A stretch of 64,000 nt of DNA from Actinoplanes regularis (GCF_900188005.1 NZ_FZNR01000031.1:33015-97014), one strand, 5' to 3'; shown: positions 26,944-35,610, counted from the first letter of the stretch. A program made the numbers and translations. Notes: generated by a model from the sequence alone, not told the origin.

Positions 26944-27656
26944 GCGCCGTTCCCGTTCTGCGAGCGGCGCCGGTCACGCAGGCGGGGTCCTCGGCGAGGT
27001 CGGTGGCTGGGCATCGTCATGCCGGGCTGGTGGAGAACGTGCCGGTTCCCGCCTTGCTGCTTGGCGTGGTACATGGCCATGTCGGCGTGGTGCAGGGCGA
27101 CGCCGTCGAGCAGGTCGGTGCTGGTGGCGATGGCGACGCCGAGGCTCGCGGTAATCGTGACAGTGACCGGCCCGTTGTCGGCGCGGACCTCGACGGGCTC
27201 GGCGATGACGTCCGTGAAGTGTTCGGCCATGCCGGCGAGGCGGGTTCGGCCAAGGGGCATGATGGCCGCGAACTCGTCGCCGGAGAGCCGCGCGGCGTGT
27301 CCGCCGTAGAGTTCGGCGAGTTCCCTGATCCGATCAGCGGTCGCCTTGAGCAGGTCGTCTCCGGCGTTGTGGCTGTGGGCGTCGTTGACCTCTTTGAACA
27401 GGTCGAGGTCGATCAGCATGGCGACGATGTGTTGGGGCTCGGCGGATGCGGCGTTGGCGGTGTGGATGGCGCGCAGGCCGGTGCGGTTGTGCAGGCCGGT
27501 GAGCGGGTCGTGGGTGAGCTGCCAGACGGCGTCGGCCAGCTCGTCGCGCAGCCCGGTAATGACAGGCCGCATGGCCCCGTGGTTGATCAGGAAGCCGATG
27601 ACGGCTCCGAGCGTGGCCGCCATGAGAGTGGCGATCACGAGGGGCGTGGTGAACAC
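26940..27656 (-). CDS. Small membrane-anchored GGDEF protein (putative diguanylate cyclase)
   Basis: A 238-residue protein with one N-terminal membrane helix (residues 4-24) and a GGDEF domain: HDPLTGLHNR (49-58), IDLDLFKEVND (82-92, metal-binding Asp), and SGDEF at 125-129. The first Gly of GGDEF is Ser, a variant tolerated in some active cyclases. It would make c-di-GMP from two GTP. No sensor domain is present. The start is a GTG with GGAGG upstream. It is coupled to the 426-residue gene. The tail is very basic. Confidence 0.88.
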   Translation of the reverse strand: MFTTPLVIATLMAATLGAVIGFLINHGAMRPVITGLRDELADAVWQLTHDPLTGLHNRTGLRAIHTANAASAEPQHIVAMLIDLDLFKEVNDAHSHNAGDDLLKATADRIRELAELYGGHAARLSGDEFAAIMPLGRTRLAGMAEHFTDVIAEPVEVRADNGPVTVTITASLGVAIATSTDLLDGVALHHADMAMYHAKQQGGNRHVLHQPGMTMPSHRPRRGPRLRDRRRSQNGNGA

Positions 27657-27733
27657 TGGATTCCTCCATTCCGTTGGAGAAACCCGGGACGCGCGTTTTC
27701 CAGGCGGAGCGTCCCGGGTCTCGGATACGACGA

Positions 27734-27754
27734 CGGCCCGCCAAAGGCGGGCCG
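27734..27754. terminator. Hairpin between minus-strand genes
   Basis: A 9-bp stem CGGCCCGCC / GGCGGGCCG with AAA loop is followed on the plus strand by CTTTTA. A second imperfect inverted repeat around GACCCGGGAC lies beside it. It sits between the 198-residue gene and the GGDEF gene and probably separates their transcripts. Confidence 0.6.
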
Positions 27755-27790
27755 CTTTTATGTTTGGGTCGCCGTGTACGGCGGCCCAGG

Positions 27791-28387
27791 TCAGGTGGTC
27801 TCGGGCTTTGCGATCGAGCCGTCGAGACTCCAGGTGGCGCCAACGCGCGCCGGGTACCGTCCGGTGGAGCCATCGATGCCCAGGTACCGAGAGTGGTAGG
27901 GCTCGTCGGTGCGGGGCCGTCGGCCGATCACCTCTGTGGAGCCGGGCGGGGTTCCTTTGGGCCGCACCTCGTAGCGCTCGGACACGACCCTGACGTAGTC
28001 GATGTCAGAGGCGAACGGCCTGTAGTCGCCGCGCAGGATGGTGCCGCCGAGTCGGTCGCAGCAGCGGACGATGACCGGATACCAGCCGGTCAGGGCGACA
28101 GTGACGGTGTGGCCGCAGGACAGGTCGAACTCGAATACGCATAGCCGGTACTCCACCTCGCCGTCGGCGGTCGTGCTGGTGGGCGCGGATGGTGCGCACG
28201 GCTGGCAGATCGGACCGAGGTCGGGCTGATATCCGGCGTCACATGCCTCGCAGGCGATGCGCAGGCATGCGCGGCATTCGCCCGATGCGATGCGGTCGAG
28301 TGGGGTGCCGCAGAAGCCGCAGCCGCCGTTGAGGCATGCGTCGGTGTGGTGACCTGGGCGGTGCTGGTGGCAGGGGTGATCACGCAT
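27791..28387 (-). CDS. Zinc-ribbon hypothetical protein
   Basis: A 198-residue protein with a Cys/His-rich first third (HPCHQHRPGHHTDAC, CGFCGTPLD, CRACLRIACEACDAG, CQPC) forming probable zinc ribbons, and a beta-rich remainder (YRLCVFEFDLSCGHTVTVAL). The start overlaps the end of the upstream gene by 8 bp, so they are co-translated. No family is recognised. Confidence 0.75.
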   Translation of the reverse strand: MRDHPCHQHRPGHHTDACLNGGCGFCGTPLDRIASGECRACLRIACEACDAGYQPDLGPICQPCAPSAPTSTTADGEVEYRLCVFEFDLSCGHTVTVALTGWYPVIVRCCDRLGGTILRGDYRPFASDIDYVRVVSERYEVRPKGTPPGSTEVIGRRPRTDEPYHSRYLGIDGSTGRYPARVGATWSLDGSIAKPETT

Positions 28388-28808
28388 GCTGGCCTCGGCT
28401 CAGGTGCTGGCCGATGGTCGCGGGGATCAGCCCGTGGCCGGTTCGGGTTGCCGGTTCGCTGATGCGTCGCCAGCCCGCGAACTCGCAGGCCAGCCATGTG
28501 GCTCCTGCGTCCGGGTGGAAGACAGTGACGACGTCACCGGTCGACAGTGAACGTAGCTTCAGCAGCTGGTAGGTGCAGGCGAGTAGGAAGTCGATCTCTC
28601 CGTCGTTGGTCGTTCTTCCCCGGAGGCCCTGTAGCTGGTCGAGGTCGGCGTTGAATACGTGGTAGGCCCAGTCGGCGATCTGCTCCGGACTGGTCTTGGC
28701 GGGTAGGTGCCGCCAGTGGGAGATGACCTTCGTGAGGGGGTGGCCGGGCTGGTACTGGAGGAAGCGGGTGCCAAGGTTGTGGTAGACGGCGATGTAGAAC
28801 AGGATCAT
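28380..28808 (-). CDS. Hypothetical protein of the conjugative element
   Basis: A 142-residue protein (MILFYIAVYHNLGTRFLQ...). The start was set at this Met because the upstream extension lies within the 3' end of the sigma-like remnant and has no ribosome site; GAAAGG precedes the chosen start. Hydrophobic residues and a conserved-looking TYQLLKLRSLSTGDVVTVF suggest a compact soluble fold. Function unknown. Confidence 0.7.
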   Translation of the reverse strand: MILFYIAVYHNLGTRFLQYQPGHPLTKVISHWRHLPAKTSPEQIADWAYHVFNADLDQLQGLRGRTTNDGEIDFLLACTYQLLKLRSLSTGDVVTVFHPDAGATWLACEFAGWRRISEPATRTGHGLIPATIGQHLSRGQHA

Positions 28809-28840
28809 GATGGAGCCTTTCGCTGATGTCTGAGCGGAAT

Positions 28841-29462
28841 TCATGCCGGGCACGCCGGTGCGGTGAGGGCGGCCTGCATGTGGTGGAGGGCTCGCCGTTC
28901 CATGCTGCGGCGCTGCGGTCCATGAGCCGGGCGGCGGCGTCGCGCGGGTAGCCGTCGAGGTATCGCAGCTGGATCGCGCGCCGCTGAGCTCGGGTTAGCC
29001 GTGCCATCGCGTGGGCGAGGGTGATCCGGCCGAGCGGCAGGCACGCCACCGGCGGCCGGGGCGGCGGGTGCGGGAGGGTGGTCGCGGACGGCGTACGCGG
29101 CGCGGACGTACCGGCGGCGAGACCAGTCGTGCTGGTTGCGTGCCTTCGCGGCGTGCCAGATGAACCAGCCGGGCAAGTCGAGCAGCGCGGCGGACAGGTC
29201 CGCTAGGGCGCCGGTAAACGCCTCCTGCACGGAGGTCCGGGATGGCGTCGCGATCGCGGCCCCGGAGGCGAACGCTGACGTAGCGGGTGACCGGTTCTCG
29301 GAAGGTGAGGTAGAGCTCGGCGAAAGCGTCGCGGTCGCCGAGCTGGGCGCGGCCGAGCAGCGCCAGGATGTGCGGCGCGACTTCCGGATGCCGGCGGCGG
29401 GAAGACGCAGCGGGGTGGTGGCGTGCTGAGGTCGGGGTACGGCATGGGGTTCCCCCGTCCAT
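28841..29462 (-). pseudogene. Frameshifted sigma-70-like factor gene
   Basis: Region 2-like sequence (LLGRAQLGDRDAFAELYLTFREPVTRYVSVRL) reads in one frame to IPDL. The next frame continues VQEAFTGALADLSAALLDL and a third holds the region 4-like helix-turn-helix (MARLTRAQRRAIQLRYLDGYP). The first frame change is at about 29230, the second at about 29050 and a third at about 28915, where ERRALHHMQAALTAP returns to the second frame. Joining the pieces gives one ECF-like protein of about 200 residues. Three independent shifts suggest a dead gene; read errors are the alternative. Confidence 0.65.
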
Positions 29463-29501
29463 GAGGGATGGAGTCCGGGCCGGCCGAAGATGTGGTGCCG
29501 G

Positions 29502-29963
29502 TTACTGCGTAAGACCGTGCAGCAGTAGGAGAGCCTCTTTGAGGTGGCCCGCGAGCAGCTCGCTGTTGGCGCCGGCGGCGCTGAGGCTGTCGGTGGTGGC
29601 TCGTAGCACCCCGCCCGGCGCTTCGGCGGTGCCGAGGTATGCGCGGGCGTCGGTGTTCGAGGCGATGCGCTGGATCGTTCGGGTCAGGTGCGCCTGGATC
29701 AGGTTGAGACCGCATAGCAGCCGGGCCAGTTCGGTGAGGTCTTGGAGCGCGGCGGCGTGAGTCATGGTGTCGCCGAGATGCTCGACGCCCAGCAGGATCA
29801 CGTAGGTCATCGCGACGATGACCGCCGGGCCGACGCCTGGATCGCTTCTGATCATCTGGGCGAACTGGTCGATGACGGCCTGGCGGTCGTGGTCGAGCTT
29901 GGGGGCGGCGGGGAACTGGTCGAACCAGTCGGTGTCGGGCAGGTACCAGCCGGGTTTGAGCAT
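29502..29963 (-). CDS. Hypothetical helical protein
   Basis: A 153-residue mostly helical protein (DRQAVIDQFAQMIRSDPGVGP, VAMTYVILLGVEHLGDTMTH, AALQDLTELARLLCGLNLIQ). An excellent ribosome site (AGGAGGA) precedes its ATG. It is the first gene of the minus-strand run toward the GGDEF gene. No family is recognised. A hairpin (29989-30012) and the repeat-rich region lie upstream. Confidence 0.75.
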   Translation of the reverse strand: MLKPGWYLPDTDWFDQFPAAPKLDHDRQAVIDQFAQMIRSDPGVGPAVIVAMTYVILLGVEHLGDTMTHAAALQDLTELARLLCGLNLIQAHLTRTIQRIASNTDARAYLGTAEAPGGVLRATTDSLSAAGANSELLAGHLKEALLLLHGLTQ

Positions 29964-29988
29964 GTCGTCCTCCTGGGGACAGCAAGAA

Positions 29989-30012
29989 GGCGGCCATCGG
30001 GTGATGGCCGCC
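29989..30012. promoter_or_regulatory. Hairpin in the 5' region of the minus-strand run
   Basis: A perfect 10-bp stem GGCGGCCATC / GATGGCCGCC with a 4-base loop lies 26 bp before the ATG of the 153-residue gene, in its likely leader. It could be an attenuator or the end of an upstream RNA. Confidence 0.45.
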
Positions 30013-30222
30013 GTAGGAAAAGCCGTAGGAAAAGGGGTGTGGGTTACCGCGCCCTGGCGCGTCAGCGGCGAGCGTCAGCATGTGGAGTGCCAGATCCGAG
30101 GCACGCGGCGGCGGCCGACCGTGTTGGTGGGCGCGATGCCGTCGCGCAGGGCAGGGGATTAGGACACAGAAGTAAGAAGGAGAACCTCCAGCATATGGGG
30201 ACCAGCGGTCCCGGCTGCTGGG

Positions 30223-30700
30223 CTGTCAGATCCGCCCGTCTGGCAGAACCTGACAGCCGGTGAGTCCCGCAGTCCATGTCAGGTCTCCCGCTCGAGCGGG
30301 ACCATGCGGGACACCGGCGAATTCCCGCTCGACGGGACTTGCCGCAGCCGGCGCTCCCGCTGGACGGTCGAGGCGGAGCGGGACCGCCCGCCGGGACTCG
30401 TTCGACGGCTGCCGGTCCGGCAGGTCCCGCTCCGTCACGAATCACGGGCGGCCCACCGGTCACTGGCGGATCGCCGGTGACCGATGAGACCGGGACCGCT
30501 GGCGCGGGCAGTGGACCGCGCGCCAAACAGCGTTGGGCGACCCGGTCAGGTTCCCGGTTCTGACCCCCTGGCACCCGTCAGGTTCCGGATCCGGCCCCGC
30601 GATACCTGTCAGGTTGGGGGTAGCGGCCCACAAGGTGACTTACCACGGTGGACAGTCTGATCCGTCCCCGTCCGTCTTCTCGCGACTTTACGTCAGGCGG
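30223..30700. repeat. Non-coding region with palindromes and short iterated motifs
   Basis: About 770 bp between the minus-strand genes carry no supported gene. They hold CTGTCAG (30223) facing CTGACAG (30250), TGTCAGG (30277), a perfect 16-bp palindrome TCCCGCTCGAGCGGGA (30286-30301), and further copies of TCCCGC or AGCGGGA at 30323, 30355, 30377 and 30425. Three direct GTCAGGTT copies lie at 30545, 30577 and 30608, spaced 31-32 bp. This density fits an operator cluster, a replication origin or a transfer origin. Confidence 0.6.
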
Positions 30701-30780
30701 GATACAGTGACGAGGCTTCCGGGCGGTAAATAGTGTCTGAGCTGCCCGGACACTCGGATCTGCCGCGCTCGGCGCAGGGG

Positions 30781-31629
30781 TTAGCAGCGGCGCAGAACCA
30801 AGACATCCTCGTGCGCGATTAGGTGAACAGGGACCCCTTCGGCGCGGGCTCGGCGCACGGCCATGAGCCCGAACATGGAGGCGCGGTGCACGATCTGGCC
30901 GTCGCGGACGGCGGCGAGCATCGCCGCGCACCGTTGCACCGGGACCAGCCCCACCGACCGGGCGACGGCGAGCAGTTCGCCGGGTAGGTCGATCAGGTCG
31001 TCCCGTTGGCGGCGTACCGGTCGGCAGGTGATCATGACGGTCCCGCCGGGACGCAGCAGTTGATACGAGGCGGCCAGGATCGTCGCGAACCCGTCGAGCA
31101 AGCGGGACCATCCCGCATAGGCGAGGTTGCCGCGTTCCCGGTCCCCGTACAGGTGGTCCCGCTTGCGTACCCCCGTACTGTCCGCCCGTACGAGCCCGTG
31201 AGTCCCGCGCCCGTACGGCGGTGAGGTGAGCACCATCGCGACCTGACCGACCGCGGACGCGGGGACCAGGTCGAGCAGTCCGGTGGCGTCGCCGGTGACG
31301 ACCTTCGCCGTGCCGGCCGCGCCCTGCGACGAGGCCAGGGCGACGTTGGCTTCGGCCAGGGCGGTGAAGCGGGGCTCGATGTCGATCCCGATCGCGTCGC
31401 GGCCCAGATGCATGGCCTCGACCAACGTAGTGCCGGAGCCGCACATCGGATCGAACACCAGATCGCCCGGCGCGGTGAACGAGTTGATCGCGTAAGCGGC
31501 CAGGTTCGGCAGCATCTTGCCCGGGTGGGTGGAGGTCGCCGGGACGTAGCGGCCTCGGCGCTGGTCGCGGGCGGGCTGCTGGCATGTCAGCCAGACCGAG
31601 GTGACGGGCATCGCATCGTTGTCAGCCAT
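30781..31629 (-). CDS. DNA methyltransferase (SPPY type)
   Basis: A 282-residue SAM-dependent methyltransferase. Motif I is FDPMCGSGTTL at 59-69, with GIDIEP downstream. Motif IV is TSPPY at 135-139. THPGKMLPNLAAYAIN near residue 35 is the usual start of the fold in these enzymes. TSPPY is typical of N4-cytosine and some N6-adenine DNA methylases. No restriction enzyme lies nearby, so it could be an orphan methylase protecting the element. It overlaps the upstream gene by 8 bp. Confidence 0.85.
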   Translation of the reverse strand: MADNDAMPVTSVWLTCQQPARDQRRGRYVPATSTHPGKMLPNLAAYAINSFTAPGDLVFDPMCGSGTTLVEAMHLGRDAIGIDIEPRFTALAEANVALASSQGAAGTAKVVTGDATGLLDLVPASAVGQVAMVLTSPPYGRGTHGLVRADSTGVRKRDHLYGDRERGNLAYAGWSRLLDGFATILAASYQLLRPGGTVMITCRPVRRQRDDLIDLPGELLAVARSVGLVPVQRCAAMLAAVRDGQIVHRASMFGLMAVRRARAEGVPVHLIAHEDVLVLRRC

Positions 31630-32200
31630 CGCAACCTCCGATCTCCGCCGTGCGGGTCAGGATCAGCACGTCGGTGTGGATGTCGAGCTGGGTGTTCTTG
31701 CCTCGCTGTGGCGGTCGGTCGGCCGCCACGATGTGCTGCAAGTACGCCAATCCGGCCTTCTTGGCCGCGGCGATGGCGTCGACCGGAAGGATGACGTCAC
31801 CGTGCGGCAGCAGCACGGCCACGCAGCCGCCGGGCACGAGGCTGGCGCGGCAGCGGTCGAAGAAGTCGCCCGGCTCGGCGGGATCGCTGGTGGGCCATCC
31901 GGTGACGATCAGCGTCGCGGTGTGCCACTCCCAGCCGAGCGGCCGGGTGTCCTGAAGGTGGCTACGGCGGTGCGCGGCGATGATCGCGCGGGCCAGCTGC
32001 GGCCCGGCGGTGAGGTCGGTGATCAGGTCGGACGGGTGGGTGAGGTTGTGGACGAGTCGCACGCCCATCGCATTGGACATGGTCTCGCCCCGCTGCGGGG
32101 CGGGTACCGGCCAGACGGTGATCGGCACGGGCGGGTCGCCGGACACCATGTCCCCGACGGGAACCGGTGCCTGCTGGCGTTTTCTGTCGGTCATGGGCAT
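31622..32200 (-). CDS. Methyltransferase-like partner with degraded motifs
   Basis: A 192-residue protein that parallels the methylase it is coupled to. LTHPSDLITDLTAGPQLARAI occupies the place of motif I but lacks the G-x-G-x-G pattern, and VTGWPTSDP stands where TSPPY is expected. SLVPGGCVAVLLP matches the later strand. It looks like a catalytically inactive paralogue, perhaps a subunit of a heterodimer. Two near-adjacent ATG starts are possible. An operator-rich intergenic region lies upstream. Confidence 0.65.
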   Translation of the reverse strand: MPMTDRKRQQAPVPVGDMVSGDPPVPITVWPVPAPQRGETMSNAMGVRLVHNLTHPSDLITDLTAGPQLARAIIAAHRRSHLQDTRPLGWEWHTATLIVTGWPTSDPAEPGDFFDRCRASLVPGGCVAVLLPHGDVILPVDAIAAAKKAGLAYLQHIVAADRPPQRGKNTQLDIHTDVLILTRTAEIGGCDG

Positions 32201-32466
32201 GGTGGCCCCCGGACCGGCGGGCGTACTGACGATCCCCAGTGCGCGCCTGTCAGGGCGATCGAACTCGGCCCCGTTCTGTCAGGACCGGTCACCCCGGCGA
32301 CCTGACCGGCTCGGCGGACCGGTCGGCGGGGCGGCGAATCTGTCCGGACCGGTCATGGCCTGTCGGAAGCTGACAATCGCTTCTGGTGTCAGGCCGGGCT
32401 GTCCCAATCGGTGCCTCGGAGCGTTCGCACCCGGCGACACGCTCCTCACCGAGGGGAACACTCGTC
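32201..32466. promoter_or_regulatory. Divergent promoter region with TGTCAG-type operators
   Basis: CTGTCAGG occurs at 32247 and 32276, CTGACA at 32370 and TGTCAGG at 32387, between the divergent methylase pair and the helix-turn-helix gene. The same half-sites recur before the other operons of the element, so this is a likely shared operator. Confidence 0.5.
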
Positions 32467-33237
32467 ATGGCGACGACCACCCGCACGAGAACGGCCACCA
32501 CAGCGCTGACCAGCGCGGAGAAGGCGTTCGAGCTGCTGACCTGCGAACCGGCTCCGCTGGTGTTCGACGCTCGGCCGGTGCCGGGGATGCCGGACACCAC
32601 GCTGCCGCTGGACCGACTGCGCACCTTGCTGGTGTACGAGCGGTACGACAGCGACACCACCGACGTCCTGTGGCGGCAGCTCGCCCGCCACGCCCGCGAA
32701 TGGGGGCCGGCCTGGGTGGTCGGCGCGATCGGAGTCGCGCTGCCCGCCCTGACCCAGCTGGCGGCGCGGCTAAGCCAAGGCCAGCCCCGGCTCGCCGACG
32801 ACATCGACTCCGAAGTCCTGGCCGGGTTCTTGCAGGCCCTGCGCACCACGGACCTTGACAGGCCGCGGCTGTGGCTGCGGATGTGCTGGACGGCGTGGCG
32901 GGCCGGGGCTGCCGTGATCAAGGACGACGAGGGCGAGGAGCTGCCGCTGGATCTGTCCAGCGGCTCGCGCTCACCGCGCATGCCCTACGGGCACCCGGAC
33001 CTGTTGCTCGGCCGGGCCGCCGCCGCCGGCCTGATCACCGATGAAGCCGCCGAGCTGATCAGCGCGACCCGCTTCGGTGACACGCTGATCGAGGAACTCG
33101 CCGCCGAGGAGGGCACCTCAGCGTCGGCCTTGCGGATGCGGCGCCGCCGCGCCGAACGAGTCGTTGCGGCCGCGGTGACACGCGGCGACCTCTCCGGCCC
33201 GTTCCGCTCCTCCACCGGCACGGGCGAGGCGGCCTGA
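32467..33237 (+). CDS. Sigma-like helix-turn-helix protein
   Basis: A 256-residue protein. The C-terminal part ITDEAAELISATRFGDTLIEELAAEEG followed by SASALRMRRRRAERVV resembles sigma region 4 with its recognition helix. The middle is helical. The start is at the ATG preceded by GAGGGGAACA. A hairpin overlaps the stop codon (AGGCGGCC / GGCCGCCT at 33232-33255) and should end the transcript. It probably regulates element genes. Confidence 0.7.
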   Translation: MATTTRTRTATTALTSAEKAFELLTCEPAPLVFDARPVPGMPDTTLPLDRLRTLLVYERYDSDTTDVLWRQLARHAREWGPAWVVGAIGVALPALTQLAARLSQGQPRLADDIDSEVLAGFLQALRTTDLDRPRLWLRMCWTAWRAGAAVIKDDEGEELPLDLSSGSRSPRMPYGHPDLLLGRAAAAGLITDEAAELISATRFGDTLIEELAAEEGTSASALRMRRRRAERVVAAAVTRGDLSGPFRSSTGTGEAA

Positions 33238-33364
33238 GAAACCTGGCCGCCTGTCCTTTGCCATCGAACTTTGCCCGTGCGCTTTGCAGCAGAGCCGGCG
33301 GAGGCCAGTGAATCCTCGACAACGACAAGTTCTACGTCAAGGTCAGCTGAGTTCAGGGTCGTCC

Positions 33365-33388
33365 CTTGCCGCCGTAACGGGCGGCAAG
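33365..33388. terminator. Hairpin between convergent genes
   Basis: A 9-bp stem CTTGCCGCC / GGCGGCAAG with a 6-base loop lies just past the stop of the minus-strand 337-residue gene and downstream of the helix-turn-helix gene. Confidence 0.55.
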
Positions 33389-33400
33389 AGACGACCTTAC

Positions 33401-34414
33401 TCAGTCCCGCAGAAGGGGAAAAGCCTTGTAGAGGCCTTCGAGCAGGTCGCCTGCGTGGTCCGGCCCGTGCGCGATGATTGTTTGGGTCAGGGCGTAAAAG
33501 ACCGCATCCAGCGAGTCCGGGATGGCGGTCGCGCTTACCGCGACCAGCGCATACCACTCCCGCATCGGAAGCCGGCCCTCGGTGTATAGCCCGGCGACAG
33601 GCTGCACCGGCGTCTGGCCGAAGAGGCGAGCCGGCTCACCCATAACGGTTATCTCGTCGTCGAACGGTGGCGAGACCGGCACGCCGCGCTCAAGATCGGC
33701 GACGACATCCCGCAGTGCGGAAGAATCGCGAATACCCGCCTCGGACAGGGCTTGCAGCGCCGCCCACCGCGCCACACTTCGATGGACATCGTCACTACAG
33801 CAGGCCAGCGCGGAGATCAAACCGGCATGCAGTTCGCGGATGACGCCGAGGTTCGTTTCGACTTGCGCAAGGCGGCCGGTGGAGGCCTCGTCGGCGGGGC
33901 CGTCGCCGTTCGCGTGATGCCAGTACGCCGCAGCCGCGCTGCTCTGCCGAATGATCACGTCGTCGGCTGGCGCAGCTGGCCACACTGCCAGTAGATAGCA
34001 GTCGATGGGTGTAGGCGCGTCGTTGGTCTCCAAATCCCAGCCGGCCTGCATGCCTGCTGCGCAGTACCGCACCCGGTAGACGCCGGTCGGTAGAGGCACT
34101 ATCCACGCGTCTCCCTCAAAGTTGCTCAGAACCATCTGCTCGAAGGGATTGGTCAGCGAAACCTCGACGACCTCAGTCCACTTGTCGTCAAGCGCGGGCT
34201 TCCGGTCGTGCAGCTCCACGGTGAAACCGACGAGCCCATGGCGCAGCCCAGTCATTAGATACAACGCACCGGCTTGCGCCGCACCACACAATCCGTTGTG
34301 CTGCCCGGCAAACGCGAGCTCTGCCGTCGGCCACAGAGATTCATCTGACGTGAGATAGAGCTGGCCACGGCCGACCTCGACCGGATTTTCCAGCAGAACT
34401 TTTGGGCCAGTCAC
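33401..34414 (-). CDS. Hypothetical protein
   Basis: A 337-residue protein starting at a GTG (VTGPKVLLENPVEV) with GAGGAG about 11 bases upstream; an ATG 11 codons earlier lacks a ribosome site. The first half is beta-rich (GQLYLTSDESLWPTAELAF, GVYRVRYCAAGMQAGWD), the second half helical (DSSALRDVVADLERG). No family is recognised and there is no membrane segment. It is convergent with the helix-turn-helix gene and stands alone in its transcript. Confidence 0.7.
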   Translation of the reverse strand: MTGPKVLLENPVEVGRGQLYLTSDESLWPTAELAFAGQHNGLCGAAQAGALYLMTGLRHGLVGFTVELHDRKPALDDKWTEVVEVSLTNPFEQMVLSNFEGDAWIVPLPTGVYRVRYCAAGMQAGWDLETNDAPTPIDCYLLAVWPAAPADDVIIRQSSAAAAYWHHANGDGPADEASTGRLAQVETNLGVIRELHAGLISALACCSDDVHRSVARWAALQALSEAGIRDSSALRDVVADLERGVPVSPPFDDEITVMGEPARLFGQTPVQPVAGLYTEGRLPMREWYALVAVSATAIPDSLDAVFYALTQTIIAHGPDHAGDLLEGLYKAFPLLRD

Positions 34415-34447
34415 GGCGTCATATTCTCCTCGAATGCCACAAGACAT

Positions 34448-35249
34448 GCAGCAAGATCACCACGTTCGGCCTATCGAGGCCTCGCATGAGGTACACCGGG
34501 GGTGCCGAGTGTGCGTTGTCGCCGAGGTTGATCCAAGGCCGAGGCTGTGACCAGGGCGGATCAGATTCGATGGCAACGAGAGGCGGCCCGCCAGCACTCT
34601 GCTTGACCACGTGGTGAACATCCGGACCCGCCACCCGACCGCTCGTCGCCCGCCCTGGTCAGCGGTGGCACATCCGTCATGGCAGCATTCGGCGCCGAGC
34701 CACATTTGGTGGCAAGAAGTCCAGCATCACTGGCAACGGACACCGAGCGATACCTGGGTCTGGACCCTGGCACCAAGAGAACCCGCCCTTCCGGCGCTCG
34801 ATCAACGTACCGAAATCAACCGTTGTAGCGGCGGTCGACGGGTGCGAAGCCAGCCAGTAAATCGGGCTGCGATCAGAGCAGCGGCGGCGACGGCTCGCGG
34901 GGCGTCCGGGAACCGAGAGTTGTCGTCGGCTGGGTCAGCGACGCGTTCGAGGGCGGCGCCAATCATCTCGATCGAACCTGCGCTGGTGCGTCGTTCAACT
35001 CGCCAGCGAAGTCTGTGGCATCGTCGTTGTCGAACGGCTCGACGTCCCAGGTGCCCATGGCTTCGCCAGCATCATGGATCTCTTGTAGTGATCTTCGCCC
35101 TGCGGATCGGTCGGTGCGGCAGGTTGCGATGTCTCGGACGGAGCTCGGCGGGCCAGCGGCGGTCGCAGGCAAACTTCGATGGCAGAAACCCTCACGGGGG
35201 CCCAAGTTCCCAGACAGGAGGGGCATACCTCAATGGCAAAGGACACCGC
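34448..35249. other. Intergenic region without a supported gene
   Basis: Open frames here have no ribosome sites or recognisable domains. A minus-strand stretch with VHHVVKQSAGG near 34610 faintly recalls an HNH fold but has no clear start. The region may contain gene remnants. Confidence 0.4.
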
Positions 35250-35294
35250 CGAAGAAGGCCGCACCGGGCGGGACGCCCGCTGCGGCCTTCTTCG
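35250..35294. terminator. Long hairpin terminator
   Basis: A perfect 14-bp inverted repeat (CGAAGAAGGCCGCA and TGCGGCCTTCTTCG) with an inner CGGGCG/CGCCCG extension separates the empty region from the secretion operon promoter. Confidence 0.7.
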
Positions 35295-35352
35295 TGCTCA
35301 ACGTCCTTGTGCCGTGTCGTCTCGCCGGCGGCATGGAGCCGTTGACGGATCT

Positions 35353-35397
35353 TGTCAGGGCGTGACAGGAGTTCGCCGAGTTCGATCGGCCTGACAG
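35353..35397. promoter_or_regulatory. TGTCAG/CTGACAG operator sites before the secretion operon
   Basis: TGTCAGG at 35353, TGACAG at 35363 and CTGACAG at 35391 lie about 220 bp upstream of the pilin gene, the first gene of the type IV secretion run. Confidence 0.45.
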
Positions 35398-35610
35398 CGC
35401 GGATCTGGGCGGTGCATGTCATCCACGGCATGCCCGCGCGGCGGGGACCACCCCGGCGGCGAGGCCCAATGGTCCGGCACGGCTGGCGCGGCGCACTGAC
35501 ACCGCAACCCTTCGCCACACGCGAGAGAGGAGCGCCCCCAACCGGACCAGCACGGCCTTTCGCCCGGTCCCCGCCGAGGCGGCCCCGTAGAACTCCTGTG
35601 GAGCGCCGCG

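Noticed and set aside
29203..30081. Minus-strand open frame of 292 codons
   Set aside because: Arginine/proline-rich shadow of the 153-residue gene, which has AGGAGGA before its ATG; only its last part overlaps the sigma-like remnant.
30578..31585. Minus-strand open frame of 335 codons overlapping the methylase
   Set aside because: Composition is that of an out-of-frame shadow; the methylase frame has all its motifs.
34419..34634. Minus-strand segment with VHHVVKQSAGG resembling an HNH motif
   Set aside because: Only a short resemblance; no upstream catalytic region or start in the same frame.
34611..35345. Plus-strand open frame of 244 codons in the gap before the secretion operon
   Set aside because: No ribosome site or domain, and it runs through the long hairpin at 35250-35294.
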